Positions 8,996-19,000 of a stretch of DNA of 63,625 nt are shown piece after piece. Location of the stretch: contig JARJHS010000016.1 in the NCBI GenBank assembly GCA_029269725.1, positions 1 through 63,625 of the forward strand. Reading direction: 5' to 3'. The translations under genes were made by a program, and so were the position numbers. Every line of letters starts with the position of its first letter. The stretch's first letter is position 1. This DNA comes from Pollutibacter soli. Lineage in GTDB: Bacteria; Bacteroidota; Bacteroidia; Chitinophagales; Chitinophagaceae. The notes under the pieces are model-generated. The model ran no database searches. It was not told where the DNA came from and was given only the letters and a program-made list of their open reading frames with translations.

Positions 8996-9496
8996 TTAAA
9001 CTTCCCGTATCATCCACACATCACACCCATGATGCCCGGAATTTCCAAGTGGTTTATCGAGAGCGATGAAGCCGAATTTCTGGTAATTGGAAATGGCTTT
9101 TCTCAGTTCGGGCATCGTTTCGAGGTAGATCTTTTTGAAACCATGCTGGCGTGCGAGAGCAAGGCATTCTTCCATCAAAGCTGCACCCAGACCGAAGCCG
9201 CGGGCTTCAGGAATAAGATACATTTTCACCAGTTCGCAGGTATCTTCCGGTAATCCGTCTGTAGGAAATATTCCTGCGCCGCCCTGTATGACTTGGTTCT
9301 TTTCAGCGATCAGGTAAGCGGATTTCTTCGCCTGGAAGAGTTCGTATAAATGATCCGTGGTTTCATCATAATACACTGTTCCTGGTTTATTGGCACCGAA
9401 CTCAGCGAGAGAATTTCGAATGATCGCAGCGATGGCAGCATTGTCACGCGCTTCAATTGGTCTGATACTAAATCCTGAAACGGGCTTGATCTTCAT
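8996..9496 (-). CDS. GNAT-family N-acetyltransferase
   Basis: 166 residues from MKIKPVSGFSIRPIEARDNA. The acetyl-CoA binding motif A is visible in VKMYLIPEARGFGLGAALME (the RGFGLGAA loop), followed by KIYLETMPELRKAISNYQKF and a terminal FGFIALDKPL, so the fold is complete. Substrate unknown. The longer ORF runs through an AACGTAAAACGTT repeat array encoding FTFYVER repeats and is not credible. It is convergent with the barrel gene; both stops lie in one shared word (GTTTAACGTATAACGTTAAAC at 8980-9000). Confidence 0.85.
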   Translation of the reverse strand: MKIKPVSGFSIRPIEARDNAAIAAIIRNSLAEFGANKPGTVYYDETTDHLYELFQAKKSAYLIAEKNQVIQGGAGIFPTDGLPEDTCELVKMYLIPEARGFGLGAALMEECLALARQHGFKKIYLETMPELRKAISNYQKFGFIALDKPLGNSGHHGCDVWMIREV

Positions 9497-9513
9497 GTGA
9501 CGAAGATACTGGA

Positions 9514-9568
9514 GGTAGAACGTAAAACGTTCAACGTAAAACGTAAAACGTTCAACGTAAAACGTAAA
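9514..9568 (-). repeat. AACGTAAAACGTTC word array
   Basis: Three tandem imperfect copies of a 19-20 base word (AACGTAAAACGTTCAACGTA on the plus strand) directly upstream of the acetyltransferase start. The same family is found at 39549-39586, 49180-49236, 59700-59740, 61733-61762 and 61925-61961. Confidence 0.85.
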
Positions 9569-9592
9569 AAACCGCTCCCAAAAGGCAGCGGT
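9566..9592 (-). terminator. Rho-independent terminator after the lipocalin-like gene
   Basis: On the minus strand ACCGCTGCC, loop TTTTG, GGAGCGGT, then six T residues. It lies 26 bases past the stop of the lipoprotein gene at 9618-10091 and upstream of the acetyltransferase, separating the two transcripts. Confidence 0.75.
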
Positions 9593-9617
9593 CTTTTCTG
9601 ACGGTTGATTATAGAAA

Positions 9618-10091
9618 TTATTTCGGCTGATAGACGCCCACCAGTTTGATCTCCATTCCTGTTGAGTTATCAACAAGAGATCCTTTGAAACTGGTTTCGG
9701 TTAATTCTTCGATGGTAAGTGTTTGTGGATCTTCATCCGCGGGATCAATGATCACTTTAGTATCATTTTCCACCAGTTGCCAGGTTCCGGTAGTCACAAT
9801 ATCGTTTGCACTGCATTTTACAGTGTTTTCTGTGAGAACGAAAGTACCGTCGGAATTAAGGGTGAATATGTTATCCTGGGCACACGCTTCGATTTCGTCG
9901 TCAAAAACGCTTTGGGAAAGTCCACCCACGCTGGCGATCAGGTCTGTTTGGATCCACGCGCGGACAATCAGGTCTTTTTTTGTTTTTGGTTTATCCTGGT
10001 CAGGGTTTTTATCCTTGCTGCAGGAACCTAAAGTGACGATAAGAACGAGTGCGGGAATCAGAGCCCGGGTTTTTAGATTGAATTTCTTCAT
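9618..10091 (-). CDS. Lipocalin-like lipoprotein
   Basis: 157 residues with a lipoprotein signal ending at LGSC (Cys24), followed by a charged linker and a small beta-barrel domain: LIVRAWIQTDL at the start, IFTLNSDGTFVLTE and the strand TGTWQLVENDTKVII in the middle. That succession is the usual lipocalin_4/5-like pattern of Bacteroidota surface or periplasmic lipoproteins. Two internal cysteines (CAQD, KCSAND) could form a disulfide. Ligand unknown. Confidence 0.75.
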   Translation of the reverse strand: MKKFNLKTRALIPALVLIVTLGSCSKDKNPDQDKPKTKKDLIVRAWIQTDLIASVGGLSQSVFDDEIEACAQDNIFTLNSDGTFVLTENTVKCSANDIVTTGTWQLVENDTKVIIDPADEDPQTLTIEELTETSFKGSLVDNSTGMEIKLVGVYQPK

Positions 10092-10168
10092 GGTATCAGA
10101 TTATAAAATAGATGAATGCTTTCGGTAAAGAAATGCAAATTCATTGAACATCAGTGTAGTTTTTTTCC

Positions 10169-10252
10169 TCAGCAAATCCAGGCCATCACCGTATACAAAA
10201 GCGAAATCGCTGCAACGATGATGAGGATAAAAGGACGATCTGCGTGTTTCAT
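10169..10252 (-). CDS. Possible 27-residue single-pass membrane peptide
   Basis: An ATG-initiated ORF reads MKHADRPFILIIVAAISLLY followed by TVMAWIC and a stop: a short basic N-terminus and one hydrophobic segment long enough to span the membrane, ending in Cys. It lies alone in a 555-base gap between the lipoprotein and cyclase genes. Support is composition and clean start/stop only; no recognised family. Confidence 0.35.
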   Translation of the reverse strand: MKHADRPFILIIVAAISLLYTVMAWIC

Positions 10253-10426
10253 AAAGCCGGATATTAAAATTTAGTTAGTGAGTACGTAAACTGAACGAAG
10301 CTGGCAGAAGAAAATTGTGATTTTCCTAATTTTAACGCCTTTTTCATTGGCAACGTTATAATACGCACGTAAAATGGTGTTTATTAATGTGATAATTTTT
10401 AGAAATTCAACGCTGTGAGAGAAAAA

Positions 10427-10646
10427 ATCATGCCAGTGATTTTACGTGGAAGGTTTTAAGTTGGAGGTTATAAGTTAGGCCCTGTGATTGGGCCTTATCT
10501 CCATTGTATTAAACCGTTTCGGTTTGCGGAAAAACTTCTTTAATCAGGTAACAAATTTGTAAGCAAAATTCCAGACTAAACCATTTAAAAAGCCCGACCG
10601 TTTGCTCTTAGGCTTACTTAAAACATAGAACCTAAAACTTACAACT
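10427..10646 (-). repeat. Inverted word pair between cyclase gene and upstream small ORF
   Basis: At 10449-10486 the plus strand reads GGAAGGTTTTAAGTTGGAGG then TTATAAGTTAGG; at 10615-10650 it reads the opposite orientation (TTAAAACATAGAACCTAAAA, CTTACAACTTTAC). The second copy begins at the stop codon of the cyclase gene. Between them nothing coding was seen. Confidence 0.6.
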
Positions 10647-12326
10647 TTACTTCACCTGAATATGTTCCACTCCACTCCAGTCGTCCGGAACGCCATGATT
10701 GAGAAAATTCAGCGCGTTGGAAATAAATAATTTAGCCGCATGATCCGTGGGGAAATATTCCATCCCTGCCCGGAAGGAACTGATAGCGGATTCAAATGAA
10801 CGGTTCAGGTAAAGATGCATCCCTTCCGTGAAGTAGGGCAGGGTAATGAGTTTATCATTCTTTTCATCGGCTTCGTTGCCGCTGAAGCACTCATGAATAT
10901 TGATCGCCTCGTGTTTACCTTTCAGCCTTACGCGACCCAGGGGTCTGAAATGAAAATGACTGTTGTCAGCGATGTGCTGAAGGGTCGCTTCACTTAATAT
11001 AATGCTGGATTTATAATACTTGGTCAGGCTTTCAATCCGGGAAGCGGTATTAACCGTATCCGAAATAGTGGCAGCGTCCATCCTGTCCTGGTCGCCGGTG
11101 ATTCCCATAATCAACGGGCCCGTATGCATTCCGATCCCGATCCTGATCGGGTCCCGCCCGCTCATTGTCCATCGCTCATTAAAATTCCTGACCTGGACTT
11201 CAATTTCCACTGCGGCAGCCAGGGCATCTCCCGGGCTGCCCGGAAAAATGGCCATGATCGCATCACCTAAGTATTGATTGATAAAACCGGAATGGCTCCT
11301 TATTACCGGACCCATCATGAGATTAAAGTCACACACAAAATTGAAATTCTCTGCCGGCGTCATCTTTTCCGCGATTGTTGTATATCCGCGGATATCAGTA
11401 AAAAGTACGGTCACGATTTTTTCAACCTGGTCGCCTAACCGAACATCAGTTATTACCTCCCGGCCAAGCGAACGTAGAAATTCAAACGGCACAAACTTTC
11501 CGGCGGCGGCATAAATTTTTCGCATGGCTTCTTCCTTCTCCCGCGATTCCTGGATATTCTTTTCATACAGCATTGCACTTTCTATTGTGGTAGAAGATTG
11601 TTGGGCAAGTGTTGTCAGAAGTTTCAGGTCATTCGCATGATACAGGTCAGCTTCTGTGTGCGCCAATACAATCGCACCCATCACCCTACGGTTAACCTTA
11701 AGCGAAGAAAAAATCAATGAATTGACTTCTTCCGCAATTATGCCGGTTTCTTTGAGTTCACTAAGATCGCTCATGATTTCGGACTGACCATCCAGTAAAA
11801 TATTCTGCAGCATCTGGTGATACTCTAACACAAGTCTTTTATTCACCAGCGGCAGACCTTCCGATGCAAGAATATTCAGCTGCTTTGTTTTTTCGTCCCA
11901 GATAATTATCCATCCTGCTGCGAAACGAATAACATGACCTGCTTCTTCAAGGGTAATCTGTGCAATTGCGGCAGGTTCAATAGCCTGCGCCAATTTCCCC
12001 GCAAAATTGAACATCAGGTTAACTTCCTGGTACATATTCAGTACTTCTGCACCTAGTTTCTTTTTTTCCTGTTCCTTGTTCACGATCATCCGAAGCATGT
12101 CTGCTACCAGCAATGCCTGTTCATTGCAGGTTACCCATCCCAGTAAGCTGCTGTCTGATTCTATCGGAATTTTTTCAGCATCGGTCGAATCCGGCAGACC
12201 GAACAGAGCTATTCCCTTCGCATCTTCTATATATAGTGAAGCACCGGGCAAACCCTGGAAGTGATCCAGCAGCCTGCCGAGTTCTTTATTCGACTGAATG
12301 ATGTTTTTAAGACTTAGTTTTCCCAT
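10647..12326 (-). CDS. GAF-domain class III adenylate/guanylate cyclase
   Basis: 559 residues, no signal peptide. Residues 1-90 form a small sensor-like region, about 100-250 a GAF domain, about 260-300 a helical linker, and about 303-480 the class III cyclase catalytic domain: VTVLFTDIRGYTTIAEKM with metal-binding Asp311, QYLGDAIMAIFPG with the second metal Asp355, then RIGIGMHTGPLIMGITGDQ and SDTVNTASRIESLTK. The C-terminal 70 residues are helical, TPR-like. It makes cyclic nucleotide in the cytoplasm; cAMP versus cGMP is not settled by eye. The start is 21 bases past the response regulator, so the two share an operon, with the giant hybrid kinase upstream. The stop codon opens a word island. 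Confidence 0.9.
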   Translation of the reverse strand: MGKLSLKNIIQSNKELGRLLDHFQGLPGASLYIEDAKGIALFGLPDSTDAEKIPIESDSSLLGWVTCNEQALLVADMLRMIVNKEQEKKKLGAEVLNMYQEVNLMFNFAGKLAQAIEPAAIAQITLEEAGHVIRFAAGWIIIWDEKTKQLNILASEGLPLVNKRLVLEYHQMLQNILLDGQSEIMSDLSELKETGIIAEEVNSLIFSSLKVNRRVMGAIVLAHTEADLYHANDLKLLTTLAQQSSTTIESAMLYEKNIQESREKEEAMRKIYAAAGKFVPFEFLRSLGREVITDVRLGDQVEKIVTVLFTDIRGYTTIAEKMTPAENFNFVCDFNLMMGPVIRSHSGFINQYLGDAIMAIFPGSPGDALAAAVEIEVQVRNFNERWTMSGRDPIRIGIGMHTGPLIMGITGDQDRMDAATISDTVNTASRIESLTKYYKSSIILSEATLQHIADNSHFHFRPLGRVRLKGKHEAINIHECFSGNEADEKNDKLITLPYFTEGMHLYLNRSFESAISSFRAGMEYFPTDHAAKLFISNALNFLNHGVPDDWSGVEHIQVK

Positions 12327-12347
12327 GTTTCAATATATCTGGCTATT

Positions 12348-12731
12348 TCAACCGTTCAGCTGTAAAACTTCCCTCGCTTTTATCAGCAGGCTTTCCGGAT
12401 CGAAAGGTTTTGTCATATATACATCAGCACCTACTTCTGATCCTTTTTGCCTGTCAAGTTCCTGGCCTTTTGCTGTGAGCAATACGATAAATACCTGGTT
12501 CATGCCCAGTTCTTTTTTCACTTTTCTGCAAACCTCCATTCCATTCATCCGGGGCATCATTACATCAAGGAAAACCAAATCCGGCGTTTCCCTCCGAATC
12601 AGGTCGAGGGCTTTTTCTCCATTATCAGCTGTGAGGAATTCAACACCATCATCTTCCAATTCCTCGAGCGTCTGTTCAATCAGCATCCGGATATGTTGTT
12701 CATCATCTACGATCAGAATTTTTTTACTCAT
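12348..12731 (-). CDS. Single-domain response regulator (CheY-like)
   Basis: 127 residues from MSKKILIVDDEQHIRMLIEQ, a lone receiver domain. The acidic pair is in IVDDE, the phosphoacceptor Asp in LVFLDVMMPRMNGME, Thr in VLLTAKG and Lys in YMTKPFDPESL, so it is phosphorylation-competent. With no output domain it probably works by protein contact, either as a phosphate shuttle from the hybrid kinase encoded upstream or on the cyclase encoded 21 bases downstream. The in-frame upstream extension passes through word repeats and is rejected. Confidence 0.9.
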   Translation of the reverse strand: MSKKILIVDDEQHIRMLIEQTLEELEDDGVEFLTADNGEKALDLIRRETPDLVFLDVMMPRMNGMEVCRKVKKELGMNQVFIVLLTAKGQELDRQKGSEVGADVYMTKPFDPESLLIKAREVLQLNG

Positions 12732-13021
12732 GTATTCGTGTTTCTTTTTAGTTGTCAGTTGTTGGTTGTAAGTCAGGCAGCAGTGCGCAGGCAGCAGATA
12801 CATTCAAACTCACCTGACATATTCATATCATTTGAACTTGAAAACCTCAATCGCTTTATCCTGATTATTCCTTTTGCTTTTGTTTCTTATTTTGCCTTTT
12901 CCTGACTGTTTTATTTCTTTTCTCATTTCAGTTTTTTGTTTTTCCCAAATACGCCTGATCTCCCAATCGCCGTTTGTTCCTGTTGCCTGTTTACTATTGC
13001 CTGTATTCTGTCCCCTCTCTT

Positions 13022-16000
13022 TTATTGGTATACTAAAAACAACACATTTTCCATTCCTTTTTCCAAACGCAAACTCTGCGTCAGATCATGCTTTTCTGAA
13101 ATCAGGGAATTCAGAATGATGATATCCGGTTGCGTATCCATAGCTTTTGTAACGAGTTCTTTTCCGTCAGATTCCACCACCTGGTATCCTTTACTTTTCA
13201 ATACATCAACAAGCGTACGTACTGTCGTCTGATCTTCATCAACAACCAATACTTTTTTCCTTGATTTGCCTTGCTGTAGTAATGAATCTACTTCATTGAA
13301 AAGAATTCCGGTATCGATTGGCTTGGTGAGATACCGGTCTACCCCGATTCGAAAACCGCGTGCTTTATCCTGAACAATTGACAATACGATGATCGGGATA
13401 TCAAGTGTCTGCGGATCATTTTTCAATACTGCCGCAACATCAAATCCGTTCATTTCCGGCATCATGACATCCAGTATCACGAGGTCGGGGCGGTTGGCAC
13501 GGATGCTTGCCAATGCTTCCTTTCCATTTGTCGCCTCTTCAATCAGGTACCCCGCATCACTGAGTTCCTGGTACAGTAAAGAGCGTATCGAATCATCGTC
13601 ATCAACAATCAATATAGTGGACGTTTGGGTTTTGTTGTTCAGCCGTGATTGTGCCATCTGTTCTTTCAGCTGAGCAACGAGATCGTTTAATGGAACAGGT
13701 TTCAGCTCTTCATTTACTTCAATAGGAATAGAAAACGAGAATGTACTGCCTTTGCCGATCTCGCTTTCCAGCCAGATCCTTCCTCCATGATGTTCGATGA
13801 TTTCCTTACAGATCGGCAGACCGAGGCCGGTTCCCTTAGGCTTATCCGTTAGTGTGTCTCCCACCTGCCGGAACTGTTCGAACACAGCATTATGATCAAT
13901 TGCGGCAATTCCGATTCCGGTATCAGTGACGTCGACAATGATATCTGAATCAGTGCGGCTGACCTTACATGTTACTATGCCCTGGTCGGTGAATTTTACG
14001 GCATTGGACAAGAGGTTAACAACCACCTGTATAAGTTTGTCGCGATCGCCGCGAATTTCAGGAAGATCTGATCCATATATTTTTTCAATTGCCAGACCTT
14101 TCTGATCAAACAACGCAGATGTTGCCGAAGATGCACGCTCCACAATTTCCGGGATCGATACCCATTCTTCACTCCACTCCATTTTACCCGCTTCGATTTT
14201 TGCCAGATCGAGTACATCATTGATCAGGTGCGTGAGCCTTTCACCTTCAGCTACAACAACATTCAGGTTTTCTGATACCTGCTGTATTACTTTTTCTGTT
14301 TTTGGATCTGATTGATTCGTGAGCGGAAATATTTTTTCTTCGAGTCTTTTCCTGATGATTTTTGCAAAACCAAGAACAGAAGTTAATGGTGTACGCAATT
14401 CATGACTTACTGTAGACAGAAATGCACTCTTTGCTTCATTGGCTTTCTCCGCAATCTTCGATGCTGTTTCCGCTTCAAGTTTTGCCAGTTGAACTTCTTC
14501 GAACAGTCTTGCATTTCGAAGGGCAACTCCTACAGACGCGGCAATAGTAGATAACACGCGTTGATCATTTTCAGTAAACCGGTTTTCCTGTTCAGTTGAT
14601 TGAACACTGAGTACGCCGATAATTTTATCACCGTCAGGAATGGGAACACCGAGATAGGAAGCTGCAGGTAAGCCAACACGTTGAAAACCCAGGGCAGTTG
14701 TTGAACTTTCAATTTCACTATTCAGTAAAAGCGGCTCTCCTGTGATCAGTACCTGTGAAGTAAGGCCCTCTCCGATTTTGCGCGGATTCATTACTTCTCC
14801 ATATTGATAAGGGAAAAAGATGGTTCTTGTTTTTTCATTCAGCAATGCCAGGTAAACAATATTTGCATTGAACAGCTCTTTCATCTGGTTCCCGACACGT
14901 GCGATCAGCTCGTCGGCGTTGAGTTGAGATGCCAGAGTCTTGCTCACATTATTAACTGTCTGCAATTCTGCACTGCGTTGTTTTGCCTGGTTGAGCAGGC
15001 GGTTGGTTTCTTCAAAAAGTCTTGCATTCTGCAGGGCAATACTTAAACTGTTCGACAGTGTTACAAGCATTTTTACATCTGAATCAGTGAATGCGTTTTC
15101 TTCATCGAGGTTCTGCAGGCTGACGATCCCTGTTACTTCATTACCCTCAAACATCGGTACAAATACTGCGGACTTTGCACCCTGGCCAACAAAAATCGGG
15201 TTTACAAACTTCTCTTCATAATCCCGCATGCCGCTGTTGATCAGCAGCATTTGTTTTGTTTCAATGATGTGTTTGCGTATGCCGTATGGTTCACGTGCAG
15301 CCACCTTACTTCTATCGCCTTTTTCGTATGCATAACGATCTTCGATAATATTCGCCTTGCGGTCATAAGTAACGATGTCGACTACCTGCGCGTTGAATAC
15401 TTCACGCATTTTTTCGCCCACCATTTCATAGATCGATTCTGCATTCATCTCACGAACCAAACCTTCCTGAACTTTGTTGATCGTAGCAAGCTCTGCTGTT
15501 CGTTGTTCTGTTTCTTTCAGCAGGCGTTTCGTTTCATCGAACAGTCTTGCGTTCTGAAGGGCAATGCTAAGACTGTTCGAAAGGGTAACAAGCAATCGCA
15601 GATCTGATTCACTGAATGCATTTTCCTGGTCGATATTCTGAAGACTGACAATTCCTGTGACTTCATTTGCTTCTATCAACGGAACAAAAACTGCTGACTT
15701 CGTCATCTCACCAACGATCACTTCATTACCATAGAACGCCGCATGTCTTTCCATGTCTGAATTCAACAGCAACATTTGTTTACTTTCAATCACGTATTTG
15801 CGATATCCGTTCGGTTGCCTTGGCGCAAGCAATGTGCGGTCGCCTTTCTCAAAAGCATATTTGTCAGAAATGATGTTTTTGTTTTTATCATAAGTAACGA
15901 TGTCGATCACCTGTGCGTTGAAGATCTCACGCATTTTTTCGCCGACAAGGTTATATATCGCCTGTTCGTCTATTTCTCTCACCAAACCTTCCTGTACCAC

Positions 16001-19000
16001 ATTAATCACACCAAGTTCGGCTGTCCGCTGTTCAGTTTCAAGAAGCAATCGTTTGGTTTCATCAAACAACCTTGCACTTTCCAATGCGACACTCATACTA
16101 TTGGAGAGTGTCGTGAGCAGGCGAACATCCGATTCTTTGAAGGCAAATTCTTTATCGAGGTTCTGGAGGCTGATAATACCTTTTATTTCTCCGCCTGCAA
16201 TCATCGGAACGAATACCTGCGATTTGGGTTGTACTCCATACATTACTTCATTTCCGAATTTCTTCGATTCCTCTGCTACGTTTTCATTGTGTAAGAGTAC
16301 CTGCCTGGTTTCGATTACATGTTTTCTGAAACCAGATGGAATACGAGCGGGCAGGGTGGTACGATCGCCATTCTCATATGCGTAGCGATCTTCAATAAGG
16401 TTTGATTTTGAATCGTAGGTAACGATATCTATTACTTGAGCATTGAAGATTTCCCTGATCTTTTCTCCCACTAAATCATAAATCTCCTGGATATCCATAT
16501 GCGCAACCAGCCCTTCCTGTACACTGTTGATCACGGCAAGCTCGGCATTGCGTTGTTCTGTTTCTTTGAGAAGCCTTGTGGTTTCATCAAACAGGCGTGC
16601 GCTTTCCAGCGCAACACTCATACTGTTGGACAGGGTGGTGAGCAGGCTATGGTCGGATTCACTGAAAGCATATTCCTTATCAAGGTTCTGCAGACTGATA
16701 ATTCCTTTCACTTCATTGCCCGCAATAAGTGGAACAAGGGCGGCGGATTTTGGTGTCTCACCAAAAATGATTGCATTATCATATTTCGCGGCAGCGGATG
16801 AATAGTTGGCATCAATAAATATCGGCTGCAAGGTTTGTATGATATGCTTGCGGAATCCACTGGGTGTTCTGGGACCTATCAGAGAACGGTCACCTTTTTC
16901 ATATGCATAGCGGTCCTCGATGGTGTTGGAATCTTTATCGTACATAACAATATCGATCACCTGTGCATTGAATATCTCCCTGATCTTTTCTCCCACGAGA
17001 TCAAAAATTCCCTGCATATTCATTTCCCTCACCAATCCATCCTGTACACTATTGATTACAGCGAGTTCCGCATTGCGTTGTTCCGTTTCTTTCAGCAATC
17101 TTGCCGTCTCATCAAACAACCTTGCACTCTCTAATGCAACACTCATACTATTGGAAAGTGTATTGAGAAGGTTATGATCTGCATCTGAAAAAGCATTTTC
17201 ACGGTCCAGGTTTTGCAGACTGATCACCCCCTTAACTTCATTCCCGGCGATCAAAGGGAAAAAAGCAGCTGATTTCGGAAGATCTCCGACGTGTACGGAA
17301 TTATTTGCTGCTCTTGCAGCGGCTTCAAAATTATCAGTTACAAAAATGGGTTGCCTGTTTTCAATCACCAGTTTCCGGAAACCTTCGGGTTTGCGTGCGC
17401 CAACCAGTGTGCGATCACCTTTCTCAAAAGAATACCTGTCTTCAATCTGGTTCAGCTTGGAATCATACATCACAATGTCGATCACCTGCGCATTGAAGAT
17501 CTCGCGGATTTTTTCACCCACGAGATCAAATATGCCCTGGATATTCATTTCGCGTACAAGACCATCCTGCACTCTGTTAATTACATCCAGTTCGGCATTG
17601 CGTTGCTCAGTTTCCTTCAATAGTCGTTTTGTTTCATCGAAACGACGCGCGCTTTCCAATGCAACAGTCATACTGTTGGCAAGTGTCTTCAGCAGACTGA
17701 TATCTGATTCCGTATACGCATTTTCGCGTTCCATATCCTGCAGGCTGATCATTCCGCTAACCTGGTTATTTACCATCATAGGAACAATCACAATCGATTT
17801 TGGAACCTCACCAATCAGAGCGCCGATATTTTTTTGTCTGGCAATTTCGTCAAGGTTGGAATTGATGACCATTACTTCACCGCTTTCTGCGACTTCTTTT
17901 CTGAATCCCTGCAGGGGGCGGGGGCCGAGCTTCGTGAGATCACCTTTTTCAAAAGCATACCTGTCTTCAATGGTGTTGTTTTCTCTGTCGTACATCACGA
18001 TATCCATAACATCAGCATGGAAAATTCCCCTGATCTTTTCACCCACCAGGTCAAATATTCCCTGCATACTCAGTTCGCTTACCAATCCTTCCTGCACACT
18101 GTTGATAACGCCTAATTCGGCATTTCGCTGTTCTGTTTCTTTCAATAATCTCTTAGTCTCATCAAATCGTTTTGCACTTTCCAACGCAACGCTCATGCTA
18201 TTGGAAAGGGTTTTGAGCAGGTTGACGTCACTCTCAGAAAAAGCATTTTCTTTGTCGAGGTCCTGCAGACTGATCATTCCCGTCAGTTTCTTGTTGGAGA
18301 TCATTGGAACGATTACAACAGATTTCGGAATTTCTCCGATAACGGCAATGACATTTTTTTCCTTTGAAATCCTGGCTACATCTTTATTTAGCAATACAAC
18401 TTCGCCGGTTTCAGCTACCGATTTTCTGAAACCCTGCAATGGCCGTGGTCCCAGTAATGTAGTATCGCCTTTTTCGTATGAGTACTTGTCCTCTATAACC
18501 CGGGAATTTTCGTCGTAACTAACGATATCGATCACCTGCGCATGAAATATTTCGCGGATTTTTTCACCGATCATCCGGTAAATGGAATTAATGTCCTGTT
18601 CGCTTACCAGGCTTTCCTGCACTTTGTTGATTACCGCAAGCTCTTCTACACGTTGTGACAGCTGTTTGGTGCGGTCGTTTACTATTTTTTCAAGCTCACG
18701 ATGCTGTTCATGCAGGTGTTTTGTGCGCCAGCGAACGAGTAAAGAAATCAGTGCGATTGCCGCTATTGCATAAATAGTCCATGCCCACCAGGTGAAATAC
18801 CAGGGTGTAGTTATGATAAAAGTATAACTGGCTTCTTTACTGATGGTGCCATACACATTCTGTGCACGAACGCGGAAGGTATATTTTCCCGAAGGCAGGT
18901 TGGTGTATTCTTTATAGTTGCTATTGCTGAAACTGCTCCAGTCGTCATCATATCCATCAAGCATGGTCTGGTATTCAGTTCTTGTTTCATTATCGTAATA

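Noticed and set aside
9514-9568. FTFYVER peptide repeats as part of the acetyltransferase
   Set aside because: They are the translation of the AACGTAAAACG array upstream of the true start.
17346-18518. 390-residue plus-strand ORF opposite the GAF repeats
   Set aside because: It is the antisense of repeat units, so its open length is a by-product of repeated sequence; Ser/Thr/Ile-rich with no family similarity.
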